Below the pieces are notes generated by a model. It was given only the letters and a program-made list of their open reading frames with translations, made no database searches and was not told the DNA's origin. The position numbers were made by a program, and so were the translations under genes. 64,000 nt of DNA, taken from assembly GCF_029428875.1 (NCBI RefSeq), contig NZ_JAJSOO010000001.1, positions 5,456,001 through 5,520,000 of the forward strand. Reading direction: 5' to 3'. Positions 51,192 to 60,015 of this stretch are shown here, piece after piece; the first letter of the stretch is position 1, and every line of letters starts with the position of its first letter. This stretch comes from Streptomyces sp. JH34. GTDB taxonomy: Bacteria > Actinomycetota > Actinomycetes > Streptomycetales > Streptomycetaceae.

Positions 51192-51671
51192 TCAGCTTTC
51201 CGGCTGCTCGATCAACTGTGCGATGTAGAGCGCCTCGCCGAGCTTCTCGATCAGCTCCAGCTGGGTGTCGAGATAGTCGATGTGGTGCTCCTCGTCCTCG
51301 AGGATGGACTCGAAGATGTTCGCGGACGTCACGTCGCCCTTGCCGCGCATCACGTCGATGCCCCGCCTGAGGCGGTCGATCGCCTCCACCTCGACCTGCC
51401 GGTCGGCCTGGAACATCTCGGTGACCGTCTGCCCGACCCGGACGTGGAAGAGCCGCTGATAGTTGGGCAGGCCGTCCAGGAACAGGATCCGGTCGGTGAG
51501 GATCTCCGCGTGCTTCATCTCGTCGAACGATTCCGACCGGGTGTACTTGGCGAGCTTCGTCCAGCCGAAGTTCTCCTGCATCTTCGCGTGCAGGAAGTAC
51601 TGATTGATGGCGGTCAATTCGGCGGTCAGCTGTTCGTTGAGGAACTCGAGGACCTCGGGGTCGCCCTGCAT
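51192..51671 (-). CDS. bfr: Bacterioferritin
   Basis: 159 residues from ATG 51671, which has AAGGAG upstream. Ferroxidase residues lie in 'ELTAINQYFLH', 'ESFDEMKHAEIL' (with the heme-ligand Met of the bacterioferritin type) and 'ILEDEEHHIDYLD'. It forms a 24-subunit iron-storage shell. It is convergent with bfd, a functional pair. Confidence 0.95.
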   Translation of the reverse strand: MQGDPEVLEFLNEQLTAELTAINQYFLHAKMQENFGWTKLAKYTRSESFDEMKHAEILTDRILFLDGLPNYQRLFHVRVGQTVTEMFQADRQVEVEAIDRLRRGIDVMRGKGDVTSANIFESILEDEEHHIDYLDTQLELIEKLGEALYIAQLIEQPES

Positions 51672-51827
51672 CGCAGAGGCTCCTTCCAACCGGTGAACTG
51701 GGCAGGTTTCCGGCGCATCCTCGCATCGAGCCACCCGGCAGTCCAGTAAGTGCACGCTTAGTATGAGTTGCCCCAATCGGCTCTCCCCTGGTCATGACCA
51801 CCCCTGCCTGTCTGTCACCATGGAGGC

Positions 51828-52460
51828 ATGGGTCAGCCGGAAAGCCGGGAACGCGGCACAGCAGAACAGGCCGGGCTTCCACCGGGGCAGCGGCTGCAGC
51901 GAGGCTGGCCGGTCACCCATTACGGGCCGGTGCCCAAGTTCAAACCGGACCGCTGGGAGTTCCGGGTCTTCGGGGCCACGGCCGACGGCGACAAGCACTG
52001 CTGGAATCACCAGGAATTCACGGCACTGCCTTTCTCGTCCGTCGTCGCCGACCTCCACTGCGTGACCAAATTCAGCATGCTCGGAGCCGAATGGGGCGGA
52101 ATCCTCGCCCGTGAGGTACTGGAACTCGCACCGCCCGGACCCGGGGTGACCCATGTGATGGTCTGGGCCGAATACGGATTCAGCTCGAATCTCCGTATCG
52201 CCGACTTCGCCTCGGACCGGACGCTGTTCGCGACCCACAAGGACGGCGAACTGCTCACCGCCGAGCACGGATTCCCGCTGCGCCTCGTCGTGCCGCACCT
52301 GTATGCCTGGAAGGGCCCCAAATGGGTCCGGGGCATCGAGTACATGACGGCGGACCGACGGGGGTTCTGGGAGGAGCGGGGTTACCACAACATCGGTGAC
52401 CCCTGGAGCGAGCAGCGCTACTCGTACCAGGAGGAGCTCGGGGACGGCCCCGAACTCTGA
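51828..52460 (+). CDS. Sulfite oxidase-fold (YedY-like) molybdopterin protein
   Basis: 210 residues. The molybdenum-binding Cys lies in 'VVADLHCVTKFSM', in the setting typical of the sulfite oxidase/YedY family; 'FRVFGATADGDKHCW' and 'LRLVVPHLYAWKGPKWV' match other strands of the fold. No Tat signal is seen, so it is likely cytoplasmic, unlike YedY. Substrate unknown. ATG 51828 follows CCATGGAGGC. Confidence 0.85.
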   Translation: MGQPESRERGTAEQAGLPPGQRLQRGWPVTHYGPVPKFKPDRWEFRVFGATADGDKHCWNHQEFTALPFSSVVADLHCVTKFSMLGAEWGGILAREVLELAPPGPGVTHVMVWAEYGFSSNLRIADFASDRTLFATHKDGELLTAEHGFPLRLVVPHLYAWKGPKWVRGIEYMTADRRGFWEERGYHNIGDPWSEQRYSYQEELGDGPEL

Positions 52461-52476
52461 CCGGCCGGAGCCACCC

Positions 52477-53340
52477 TCACGGGGCCGCCCGGCCGCGCAG
52501 TTCCTTCAGCCGCGCCACGTCCGCGGCATGACCGTCCCTGCCGCCGGGCGTCTCGATGACCAGCGGTACGCCCTCGGTCGCGGGGTGCCGGAACAGCTCA
52601 CGGAACGGCTCGGCGCCGATGTGACCCGCGCCGATGTTCTCGTGCCGGTCCTTGTGCGCGCCCACCACGTCCTTGGAGTCGTTGGCGTGGATCAGCTTCA
52701 GCCGGCCCTCACCCACGGTGTCCACCAGCAGGTCCAGGGTCTGCCGCATGCCCGCCGGGCCGGTCAGGTCGTGGCCCGCCGCGTAGATGTGGCAGGTGTC
52801 CAGACAGACACCCAGCCTGGGATGGGAGTCCAGGGCCTCGAAGTACGGGCCGAAGTCCCAGGTCCGCGAGCACAGCGAGGAGCCCTGTCCGGCGGTCGAC
52901 TCCAGCAGCAGGAACGGATCGTCGTCGTGGGTCAGCTCGTCCAGCAGCGGGAGCATGTGCGTCCGCACCTGGGCGAGGGCCTCCTCACGAGGACGCCCAC
53001 CGGTGGCCGAGCCCGTGTGCACCACCACGCCCAGCGCCCCGATCTCCCTCGCCCGGCGCAGCGAGTGGCGCAGCGAGAGGACCGACCGCTCGACGGTGGC
53101 CTCGGTGTGCGAGCCGAAGTTGATCAGATACGGGGCGTGGACGTACGCCGGGACCGAGTCCGCCGCGCACTCGGAGCGGAACAGCTCGTCCTGCGCCGGG
53201 TTCCCGGCCGGTGTCGCCCAGCCGCGCGGGTTGGCGACGAAGACCTGCACGGTCTCCGCCGCCAGCTCCCGTGCGTAGCCGAGTCCGACCTTGGCGAGTC
53301 CGCCGGCCACGGGAACGTGGCCGCCTATCGGGTTGCGCAT
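52477..53340 (-). CDS. nfo: Deoxyribonuclease IV (AP endonuclease)
   Basis: 287 residues from ATG 53340. Metal ligands of the TIM-barrel endonuclease IV family are seen in 'VVVHTGSATGG', 'LLLESTAGQGSS', 'CLDTCHIYAAGHD', 'KLIHANDSKD', 'RHENIGAGHIG' and 'VIETPGGRDG'. It cuts DNA at abasic sites in base excision repair. A longer frame from 53538 runs into the kinase gene and is rejected. The kinase gene ends 22 bp upstream on the same strand. Confidence 0.93.
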   Translation of the reverse strand: MRNPIGGHVPVAGGLAKVGLGYARELAAETVQVFVANPRGWATPAGNPAQDELFRSECAADSVPAYVHAPYLINFGSHTEATVERSVLSLRHSLRRAREIGALGVVVHTGSATGGRPREEALAQVRTHMLPLLDELTHDDDPFLLLESTAGQGSSLCSRTWDFGPYFEALDSHPRLGVCLDTCHIYAAGHDLTGPAGMRQTLDLLVDTVGEGRLKLIHANDSKDVVGAHKDRHENIGAGHIGAEPFRELFRHPATEGVPLVIETPGGRDGHAADVARLKELRGRAAP

Positions 53341-53362
53341 GTGCCGCCAGTCCTCGGTGGGT

Positions 53363-55285
53363 CTACAGGGCCTTGGTCCTGATGGTGATCGTGGATCCTT
53401 CGGCGGCCTTCTCGCCGCCCGCGACCGACTGGCTGCCGACCGTGTCGCTGAAGGAGAGGAACGGGCGGTCGACCTTGACCTCGAACCCCGCGTCCTCCAG
53501 TGCGCTCCGGGCCTCGTCGACGTCCTTCCCCGTGACATCGGGGACCTGGAGCATGCGCGGGCCCTTGGAGACCGTCAGCTCCACGGTGTCGCCCTCGGCG
53601 GCCTCCGCACCGCTGCCGGGCGCCTGCCGGGCGATCTCGCCCTCGGCCTCGGCGGAGTTGACCCGCCCGGTCAGCACCTCGGCCTTCAGACCCGCCTCGT
53701 CCAGTGCGGCCGTGGCGTCGTCGACGGAGAGGCCGGTGACGTCGGGTACGTCGACGGGGCTTCCCTTGCTGACGACCAGGGCGACCGCCGAGTCCGTGTG
53801 CCGCTCGGTGCCGGTGCGGGGATCCGTACGGATCACCTTGCCGCGGTCGATCTCCTCGCTGAACTCCCGGGTCACCATCCCGGGTGCGAGACCCCACTGC
53901 TTCAGCTCGCGCCGGGCGTCGGCGAGGGCGAGTCCCTCGACATCCGGGACCTTCACGGTCTCCGGTCCGCGCGAGACCACCAGCTTCACCGCGTCGTTGC
54001 CCCGGATCCGCTCCCCGGAGCCGGGGTCGCTGCTGATCACCGTGCCGCGCTTCACCGTGTCGCTGTAGGCGCGCTCGACGCCCTTCAGATCGAGTCCCTC
54101 GTCCGCGAGCCGCTTCTCGGCGGCGCTCTGGGTCTGGCCGAGGAGCGAGGGGACCCGGGTGAACTGACCCGAGTTGATGTACCAGACGCCCGCCCCGGCA
54201 CCCAGCGCCAGCAGGACGGCCACGAGCACGGCGAGCATCCCGCGCCGGCCGCGGCCGGCGAACGGCACACGCCGCCCGGGCCCCGGCTCGGGGAGCGACG
54301 CAGGGGGCATCTCCAGCCTGCTGGTGTGGTGGGCGGTGCCCTGGCCCGCCGGTATCACCCGGGGGATCACGCTCGTACGGTCCTCGGCGGCGTCGTGCGT
54401 CTCCGCGACGGCCTGCGGGGGCGTCGCGTCGAGCTGCTCCTCGGTGAGGGCCTCCCGGATCTCACGGGACAGGGCGAGCAGGGCCACCGCGTCGGGCGGA
54501 CGGACGTCGGGGTCGCGTGCGGCGGCGGCCGCCACCAGCGCGTCCAGCCCGGCGGCCAGACCCGGCACGGCGCCCGACGGCGCCGGGACGTCCTCGTTCA
54601 GGTGCTGGTAGATGACCTGGGCGGCCGTGTCCCCGCCGTGGGGCTTGCCGCCGGTCAGCATCTCGTAGAGGACGACGCCACAGGCGTACACGTCGGACCG
54701 GGTGTCGGCCGTGCCCTGCTCGATCTGCTCGGGGGCGAGGTAGGAGACCGTGCCCAGGAGTGACCCGGTGGTGTCCGTGGCGGTCCCCACCGCGCGCACG
54801 AGACCGAAGTCGGCGACCTTCACCCGGCCGTCGTCCCCTATCAGGACGTTCTCCGGCTTCATGTCGCGGTGGACGAAGCCCGCCAGGTGCGCGGCGCCCA
54901 GGGCGGCCAGCACCGGCTCCAGGATGTCGAGGGCGGCCCGGGGCTGCAGGGCTCCGCGCTCCCGCAGGACGTCGCGCAGGGTGCATCCGGCGACGTACTC
55001 CATCGCCAGGTACACGTACGCGCCCTGGGCGCCCTGGTCGAAGACGCCCACCACGTTCGGGTGCGCGAGCCGGGCGACGGACTTGGCCTCGCGGATGAAG
55101 CGTTCGACGAACGCGGCGTCGGTCGCGAGCGCGGGGTGCATCACCTTGAGGGCGAGCACCCGGTCGAGCCGGGTGTCCACGGCCCGGTAGACCGTGGCCA
55201 TACCGCCGACGGCGATGCGCGCATCGATGCGGTAGCGGCCGTCGAGCAGCTGCCCGACGAGGGGGTCCTGGAGGGTCGTGTCCAC
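53363..55285 (-). CDS. Ser/Thr protein kinase with four PASTA repeats
   Basis: 640 residues from a GTG. Kinase domain (about 17-275): Gly loop 'ARIAVGGMATVYRA', Lys in 'LALKVM', 'HRDMKPENVL' and 'DFGL', 'APEQ'. A juxtamembrane linker and one membrane helix (about 352-374) lead to four extracellular PASTA repeats starting 'TRVPSLLGQ', 'VKVPDVEGL', 'VDVPDVTGL' and 'LQVPDVTGK', which sense peptidoglycan or lipid II. Position matches PknL (Rv2176) in mycobacteria, although PknL has no PASTA repeats. A homologue of the PknL substrate Rv2175c is 4 kb away. The Streptomyces PknB of the division cluster is a different locus. Confidence 0.93.
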   Translation of the reverse strand: MDTTLQDPLVGQLLDGRYRIDARIAVGGMATVYRAVDTRLDRVLALKVMHPALATDAAFVERFIREAKSVARLAHPNVVGVFDQGAQGAYVYLAMEYVAGCTLRDVLRERGALQPRAALDILEPVLAALGAAHLAGFVHRDMKPENVLIGDDGRVKVADFGLVRAVGTATDTTGSLLGTVSYLAPEQIEQGTADTRSDVYACGVVLYEMLTGGKPHGGDTAAQVIYQHLNEDVPAPSGAVPGLAAGLDALVAAAAARDPDVRPPDAVALLALSREIREALTEEQLDATPPQAVAETHDAAEDRTSVIPRVIPAGQGTAHHTSRLEMPPASLPEPGPGRRVPFAGRGRRGMLAVLVAVLLALGAGAGVWYINSGQFTRVPSLLGQTQSAAEKRLADEGLDLKGVERAYSDTVKRGTVISSDPGSGERIRGNDAVKLVVSRGPETVKVPDVEGLALADARRELKQWGLAPGMVTREFSEEIDRGKVIRTDPRTGTERHTDSAVALVVSKGSPVDVPDVTGLSVDDATAALDEAGLKAEVLTGRVNSAEAEGEIARQAPGSGAEAAEGDTVELTVSKGPRMLQVPDVTGKDVDEARSALEDAGFEVKVDRPFLSFSDTVGSQSVAGGEKAAEGSTITIRTKAL

Positions 55286-55412
55286 GGGGCGAGTCTACGA
55301 GCTGCCACGGACACACCGGACGGCCCCGGGCCTCCCCGCGGCCGTCCGGTGCCGAGCCGTGACACGGGTATGCACGTGCTGTGACCAGCGGACGGCCGAC
55401 GGCGGGCCGGCC

Positions 55413-56207
55413 TCAGAAGGCGGGGCGCTCCGGGTCCAGCACCGCGCGGCCCTCCGACGGCGAGGACGCCTCGGCGAAATGGCGGCGCGGGATGCGCCCC
55501 GCCCGGTACGCCAGCCGTCCGCCGTCCACCGCGTGCCGCATCGCCGCCGCCATGAGCTCCGGCTCCTGCGCCCGGGTCACCGCCGAGGCGAGCATCACGG
55601 CGGCGCACCCCAGCTCCATCGCCAGCGCCGCGTCCGACGCCGTCCCGGCGCCGGCGTCGAGGATCACCGGGACGGCGGCCTGCTCGACGATCAGCTGGAA
55701 GTTGTGGGGGTTGCGGATACCGAGCCCGGAGCCGATGGGGGAGCCCAGGGGCATGACCGCCGCGCAGCCCACGTCCTGGAGCTTGCGGGCCAGGACCGGG
55801 TCGTCATTGGTGTAAGGCAGGACCGTGAAACCGTCGTCGACCAGGATCTCGGCGGCGTCCAGCAGCTCGACCGGGTCGGGCAGCAGCGTCCGCTCGTCGG
55901 CCACGACCTCCAGCTTGATCCAGCCGGTGCCCAGCGCCTCCCTGGCCAGCCGGGCCGTCAGCACGGCCTCACCGGCCGTGAAACAGCCGGCGGTGTTCGG
56001 CAGGACCTGGATGGAGAGGCGTTCCAGGACGGAGAGCACCGAACCCCGGACGGTCGGGTCGAGCCGGCGCATCGCCACCGTGGTCAGTTCGGTGCCCGAG
56101 GCGATCAGGGAGCGTTCCAGCACGTCGAGGCTGGGTGCCCCGCCCGTTCCCATGATCAGCCGGGACGCGAACGTGGCGGGCCCGAGGGTGAGGAGATCGT
56201 CGGACAT
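55413..56207 (-). CDS. thiG: Thiazole synthase
   Basis: 264 residues from ATG 56207. The Schiff-base Lys is in 'GWIKLEVVAD', with phosphate-binding motifs 'MPLGSPIGSGLGI' and 'DAGAGTASDAAL'. It builds the thiazole phosphate of thiamin from DXP, dehydroglycine and sulfur carried by ThiS. It starts 2 bp after the thiS stop; operon thiO-thiS-thiG under a TPP riboswitch. Confidence 0.96.
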   Translation of the reverse strand: MSDDLLTLGPATFASRLIMGTGGAPSLDVLERSLIASGTELTTVAMRRLDPTVRGSVLSVLERLSIQVLPNTAGCFTAGEAVLTARLAREALGTGWIKLEVVADERTLLPDPVELLDAAEILVDDGFTVLPYTNDDPVLARKLQDVGCAAVMPLGSPIGSGLGIRNPHNFQLIVEQAAVPVILDAGAGTASDAALAMELGCAAVMLASAVTRAQEPELMAAAMRHAVDGGRLAYRAGRIPRRHFAEASSPSEGRAVLDPERPAF

Positions 56208-56209
56208 GC

Positions 56210-56440
56210 TCAGCCTCCCTGGACCGCGGTGAGGACCTCGACGCGGTCGCCGTCGGCGAGCTCGGTCGCGGACCACCGGGAACGTGGCACGACCGTCTCG
56301 TTCACCGCGGCTGCGACACCGGAGGGAGCCGTGGTCAGCTGCCCGACCAGGGTGTCCAGGGCGGTGCCGGCGGCAAGGGCGCGGCGTTCCCCGTTGACGG
56401 AGACGTGGACGGGGACGGCGGCGGGCACGGACTGTGTCAT
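56210..56440 (-). CDS. thiS: Sulfur carrier protein ThiS
   Basis: 76 residues of the beta-grasp fold, ending in the Gly-Gly ('TAVQGG') that is thiocarboxylated to carry sulfur to ThiG. ATG 56440 overlaps the thiO stop. Confidence 0.95.
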   Translation of the reverse strand: MTQSVPAAVPVHVSVNGERRALAAGTALDTLVGQLTTAPSGVAAAVNETVVPRSRWSATELADGDRVEVLTAVQGG

Positions 56441-57651
56441 ACGGGCTGCTCCTGCGGCGCGGGGGCGGTGTCTTCGGGGGAGGGTCTCCGGCCGGCCCCG
56501 GAGGGGACGGGGGCGAACCGGCGCGGTGAGAAGGGGCGGCCCACATCGGGCAGCTCACCCGTGGTCAGCACGTGGGCCATCACGTCACCGGTGACGGGGG
56601 TCAGCAGCACCCCGTTGCGGTGGTGCCCGGTGGCGAGATGCAGACCGGGCAGCGCGGTCGGGCCCAGCAGCGGCGCGTTGTCCGGCGACGCGGGCCGCAG
56701 ACCGGCCCGGGTCTCGGTCAGCGGCAGCTCGGTGATGCCAGGTATCAGCTCATGGGCGTCGCGCAGCAGCTCGTACACCCCGCCGGCGGTGACCGTGGTG
56801 TCCCAGCCGAGTTCCTCGGTGGTCGCACCGACCACCAGCTCACCGTCGGCACGCGGGACCAGGTAGACGTGGCTGCCGCGCACCACGGCCCGCACGGTCC
56901 GGCTGAGGAAGGGGGCGTACGCGGAGGGCACGGTCAGCCGCAGCACCTGCCCCTTGACCGGGCGCACCGGCGGCACGACGGCCTCGGGCAGGCCCGCGAG
57001 ACGGCCGCTGAGGCTGCCGCCGGCGAGCACCACCTGTCCGGCCGCGAGCTCCGTACCGTCGGCCAGGACGGCTCCCGTGGCGCGGCCGCCCGTCACGGAG
57101 AGCCGCTGGACCCGGGCACGGCGGAGGAGGACCCCCGCCCGCTCGCACGCGGTGACCAGCGCCGAGGCCAGTCGCCGGGGATCCACCTGGTGGTCGCCGT
57201 CGACCCGCAGCCCGCCGCGCACACCCGGCGCGAGCATGGGCTCCAGACGGCGGCACTCGCGGCCGCTGAGCCACTCGGACTCCAGCCCCGAACGCTGCTG
57301 CAGCGCGTGGAGCTCCCGCAGATGCGCCCGGTCGTCGGAGTCCAGCGCGACGGACAGGGTGCCGCAGGAGCGGAAGCCGGTCGTCAGCCCGCTCGTCTCC
57401 TCCAGCTCGGCCACGAACGCCGGATAGCGTTCCGCCGAGGCGACGTTGAGGCCCAGCAGGGTCTGTTCGCCGTAGTGGAGCTCGGTGACGGCGGCGAGCA
57501 TCCCGGCCGCCACCTGGGCGGCCCCGCCGCCCGGTTCGGGATCGGCCAGCGTGGTGCGCAGACCCCGCTGGGCCGACCGCCAGGCGGTGACCAGACCGAT
57601 GATGCCGCCTCCGACGACCAGGACGTCGGAACTGTCTTCGGAGATACGCAT
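56437..57651 (-). CDS. thiO: Glycine oxidase
   Basis: 404 residues from ATG 57651. FAD-binding 'VLVVGGGIIGLVTAW' at the N-terminus and the DAO-type C-terminal motif 'LHLATGHHRNGVLLTP'. It oxidises glycine to dehydroglycine for the thiazole ring. First gene of the thi operon; the ribosome site GGGAGGGG overlaps the 3' strand of the TPP aptamer, so translation is likely blocked when TPP binds. Confidence 0.95.
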   Translation of the reverse strand: MRISEDSSDVLVVGGGIIGLVTAWRSAQRGLRTTLADPEPGGGAAQVAAGMLAAVTELHYGEQTLLGLNVASAERYPAFVAELEETSGLTTGFRSCGTLSVALDSDDRAHLRELHALQQRSGLESEWLSGRECRRLEPMLAPGVRGGLRVDGDHQVDPRRLASALVTACERAGVLLRRARVQRLSVTGGRATGAVLADGTELAAGQVVLAGGSLSGRLAGLPEAVVPPVRPVKGQVLRLTVPSAYAPFLSRTVRAVVRGSHVYLVPRADGELVVGATTEELGWDTTVTAGGVYELLRDAHELIPGITELPLTETRAGLRPASPDNAPLLGPTALPGLHLATGHHRNGVLLTPVTGDVMAHVLTTGELPDVGRPFSPRRFAPVPSGAGRRPSPEDTAPAPQEQPV

Positions 57652-57661
57652 GGGCGTCCAG

Positions 57662-57763
57662 CCCCTCCCTTCGCCGGCATGACCCGGATCAGGTTCGTAC
57701 GGTCGGAGGCCGGTCAGCCTCCCTCTCAGCCCGGTGCGTCCGGGCTCCCGCGGTTGCCTTACG
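57662..57763 (-). ncRNA. TPP (THI-box) riboswitch
   Basis: On the minus strand: CCGCGGGAGCCCGG, then CTGAGAGGG (the conserved CUGAGA core), a variable stem, and 'GAACCTGATCCGGGTCATG' with the closing CCGGCGAAGGGA. The last part overlaps the thiO ribosome site (57662-57669). A -10-like TAGGCT lies at 57770-57775. This element senses thiamin pyrophosphate and controls thiO-thiS-thiG. Confidence 0.96.
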
Positions 57764-57812
57764 GTGGCCAGCCTAGACCCCGCCCCCCGCGGCAAGTAAG
57801 GGAGCAGCAGCC

Positions 57813-58154
57813 ATGGCCCGTTCGCTCGACGGACTCGTCCTCTCACCCGTCGCCGACCAGGCACCCGGCCAGGTCGGGACCCGGACCCGGTTCACCTACC
57901 ACGAGCGGGACAGCCGGATATGGGCCGAGTACGAGGGCGGCGACATCGTCCGCGGACACCTCGTCGGCACCCGGGACGGGGACACCCTGGACTTCCGCTA
58001 CGTCCAGTTGAAGCAGGACGGGACGACCTCGTCCGGGCACTGCGTCTCCACCGTCACGGACCTGGCCGACGGCCGTGTCCGGCTGGACGAGACATGGGAG
58101 TGGGAGTCGCTGCGGGGCAGCGGGACGAGTGTGGTGGAGGAGGTCGCCGGATGA
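57813..58154 (+). CDS. Conserved hypothetical beta-rich protein
   Basis: 113 residues with 'GTRTRFTYHERDSRIWAEYEGG' and 'GTRDGDTLDFRYVQ', a pattern of antiparallel strands seen in a family often labelled N-acetylglutamate synthase by old databases. There is no GNAT fold or acetyl-CoA site, so that label is doubtful. ATG 57813 has AAGGGAGCAGCAGCC upstream. Function unknown. Confidence 0.8.
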   Translation: MARSLDGLVLSPVADQAPGQVGTRTRFTYHERDSRIWAEYEGGDIVRGHLVGTRDGDTLDFRYVQLKQDGTTSSGHCVSTVTDLADGRVRLDETWEWESLRGSGTSVVEEVAG

Positions 58155-58182
58155 CGTCGCGTCACATGACTAGGGTGGACCG

Positions 58183-59415
58183 GTGAGCGAGCAGACGCAG
58201 GACCCGGCAGCGCGGGAACGGCCGCGGGACGTCGTGATCGTGGGCGCCGGCATGGCCGGTGTGCAGACGGCCGTCGCCCTGCGCGAACAGGGCTTCACGG
58301 GCCCGGTCACCCTGATCGGTGCCGAGCCGCACCAGCCGTACGACAGACCGCCCCTGTCCAAGGCGGTCCTGCTCGGCAAGGCCGAGGACTCCGCCTTCGA
58401 CGTCGACTTCGAGGCCCTGGACATCACACTCCGCCTGGGGCTCGACGTGACCGGGCTGCGTGCCGGGGCCCACGAACTGGACACCGCCGAGGGCCCCGTC
58501 GCCTACGACGCGCTGGTCCTCGCCACCGGCGCGGAACCCGTAGGGCTGCCGGGCGCCGGGGGAGTACCCGGAGTCCACCTGCTGCGCACCCTCGACGACG
58601 CGGCGCGGCTGCGGCCCGTCCTGGAACGGCAGCACGACGTCGTCGTGGTGGGAGCGGGCTGGATCGGCGCCGAGTTCGCCACCGCGGCCCGCGCGGCCGG
58701 ATGCGCGGTCACCGTCGTCGACGCCGCCGACCGTCCGCTCGCGGGCACGATGCCGGCCGAGGTCGCCGCCCCGATGGCCGGCTGGTACGCCGAGAGCGGA
58801 GCCGAACTGCTCACCGGCGCCCGGGTCGCACGCGTCGAGGAGGGCGCCGTCCACCTGGCCGACGGCCGGGTGATCCCCGCCGGGGCGGTGGTCGTCGGCA
58901 TCGGCGCCCGGCCCGCGACCGCGTGGCTCGCGGGCTCGGGCATCGCCCTCGGCCCGGACGGCTCGGTCACCACCGACAGCTCGCTGCGCACCTCGCTGCC
59001 CGACGTCCACGCGGTGGGCGACTGTGCGTCCTTCCCCTCCGCCCGCTACGGGGAGCGGCTCCTGGTCCACCACTGGGACAACGCGCTCCAGGGGCCCCGG
59101 ACGGTCGCCGCCGCCCTCGCGGGCGGTGCGGAGGGGGCGTACGACCCGGTGCCCTACTTCTGGTCCGAGCAGTTCGGGCGCTTCGTCCAGTACGCGGGGC
59201 ATCACGCCGGCGCCGACACGCTGCTGTGGCGCGGCGACCCCGCGGACCCGGCCTGGACGGTCTGCTGGCTGCGGCAGGGGGTGCTGGTGGCCGTGCTGGC
59301 CGTCAGCAGGCCGCGCGACCTGGCGCAGGGGCGCAAGCTCGTCGAGGCCGGGGCACGGATCGATCCGGAACGGGCGGCGGACTCCTCCGTACCGCTGAAA
59401 TCGGCGGCCCTCTAG
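58183..59415 (+). CDS. FAD-dependent ferredoxin/rubredoxin reductase-like oxidoreductase
   Basis: 410 residues from GTG 58183. Two Rossmann motifs: FAD site 'VVIVGAGMAGVQTAVALRE' (about 17-35) and NAD(P) site 'VVVVGAGWIGAEFATAARAAG' (about 155-175); 'PYDRPPLSK' and 'DVHAVGDCASFP' complete the family pattern, with a reductase C-terminal domain. It would pass electrons from NAD(P)H to a ferredoxin or oxygenase partner, but none is encoded beside it. Confidence 0.9.
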   Translation: MSEQTQDPAARERPRDVVIVGAGMAGVQTAVALREQGFTGPVTLIGAEPHQPYDRPPLSKAVLLGKAEDSAFDVDFEALDITLRLGLDVTGLRAGAHELDTAEGPVAYDALVLATGAEPVGLPGAGGVPGVHLLRTLDDAARLRPVLERQHDVVVVGAGWIGAEFATAARAAGCAVTVVDAADRPLAGTMPAEVAAPMAGWYAESGAELLTGARVARVEEGAVHLADGRVIPAGAVVVGIGARPATAWLAGSGIALGPDGSVTTDSSLRTSLPDVHAVGDCASFPSARYGERLLVHHWDNALQGPRTVAAALAGGAEGAYDPVPYFWSEQFGRFVQYAGHHAGADTLLWRGDPADPAWTVCWLRQGVLVAVLAVSRPRDLAQGRKLVEAGARIDPERAADSSVPLKSAAL

Positions 59416-59483
59416 GGGCGGGCACGGCCCCGTACGCCCGGCCCGGCTACCGACTGTCGGTCCGGGATGGCACGCTTGTCCCT

Positions 59484-59849
59484 GTGACCGAGATTGACGC
59501 AAAGATCGATGCTCTCGTCCCCGCATGGCTCCACCTTCCCGACATCGCGGAAATGCTCGATGTCGAGGTGACGCGCGTACGGCAGCTGGTCAAGGAAGGC
59601 CAGCTGATCGCCGTACGACGTGGTGAGAACCGCGCGCTCCAGGTGCCTGCCGCCTTCATCGACGGCGACAAGGTGGTCAAGGGCCTCGTAGGGACCCTGA
59701 CGCTCCTGAGGGACGACGGCTACAACGACGAAGAGATGCTGGACTGGCTCTTCACTCCCGACCCGAGCCTGCCCGGAACCCCCGCGCAGGCCCTGAGCGA
59801 GAATCGCGGTACGGAGGTGAAGCGCCGCGCCCAGGCGCTCGCCGTCTGA
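59484..59849 (+). CDS. Rv2175c-family winged-helix DNA-binding protein
   Basis: 121 residues from GTG 59484; the frame stays open upstream only over the reductase gene. The helix-turn-helix 'LPDIAEMLDVEVTRVRQLVKEG' and a C-terminal 'LRDDGYNDEEMLDWLFTPD' region match Rv2175c, a DNA-binding protein phosphorylated by PknL in M. tuberculosis. A Thr at position 2 lies in the flexible N-terminus where Rv2175c is modified. Its DNA targets are unknown. Confidence 0.88.
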   Translation: MTEIDAKIDALVPAWLHLPDIAEMLDVEVTRVRQLVKEGQLIAVRRGENRALQVPAAFIDGDKVVKGLVGTLTLLRDDGYNDEEMLDWLFTPDPSLPGTPAQALSENRGTEVKRRAQALAV

Positions 59850-59864
59850 CCGGAGGACCGTGAG

Positions 59865-59901
59865 CGGAGTGCGGGCCGTGGCATCCACGGCCCGCACTCC
59901 G
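59865..59901 (+). terminator. Terminator after the Rv2175c homologue
   Basis: A perfect 17-bp stem (59865-59881 with 59885-59901) around CAT, 15 bp after the stop. Confidence 0.85.
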
Positions 59902-60015
59902 CCGTTACCGGACCTGCCGGCGCGGCGGTCCGCCGCACGGCGGCGGCCCACCGACGTACGGGCGATTCGTCACCGCACCAGTGATCCATCCACGCACCCA
60001 CGGGGGGAATTCATC

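Noticed and set aside
57813..58154. N-acetylglutamate synthase label for the small beta-rich protein
   Set aside because: There is no GNAT fold or acetyl-CoA loop; the label is a likely inherited database error.
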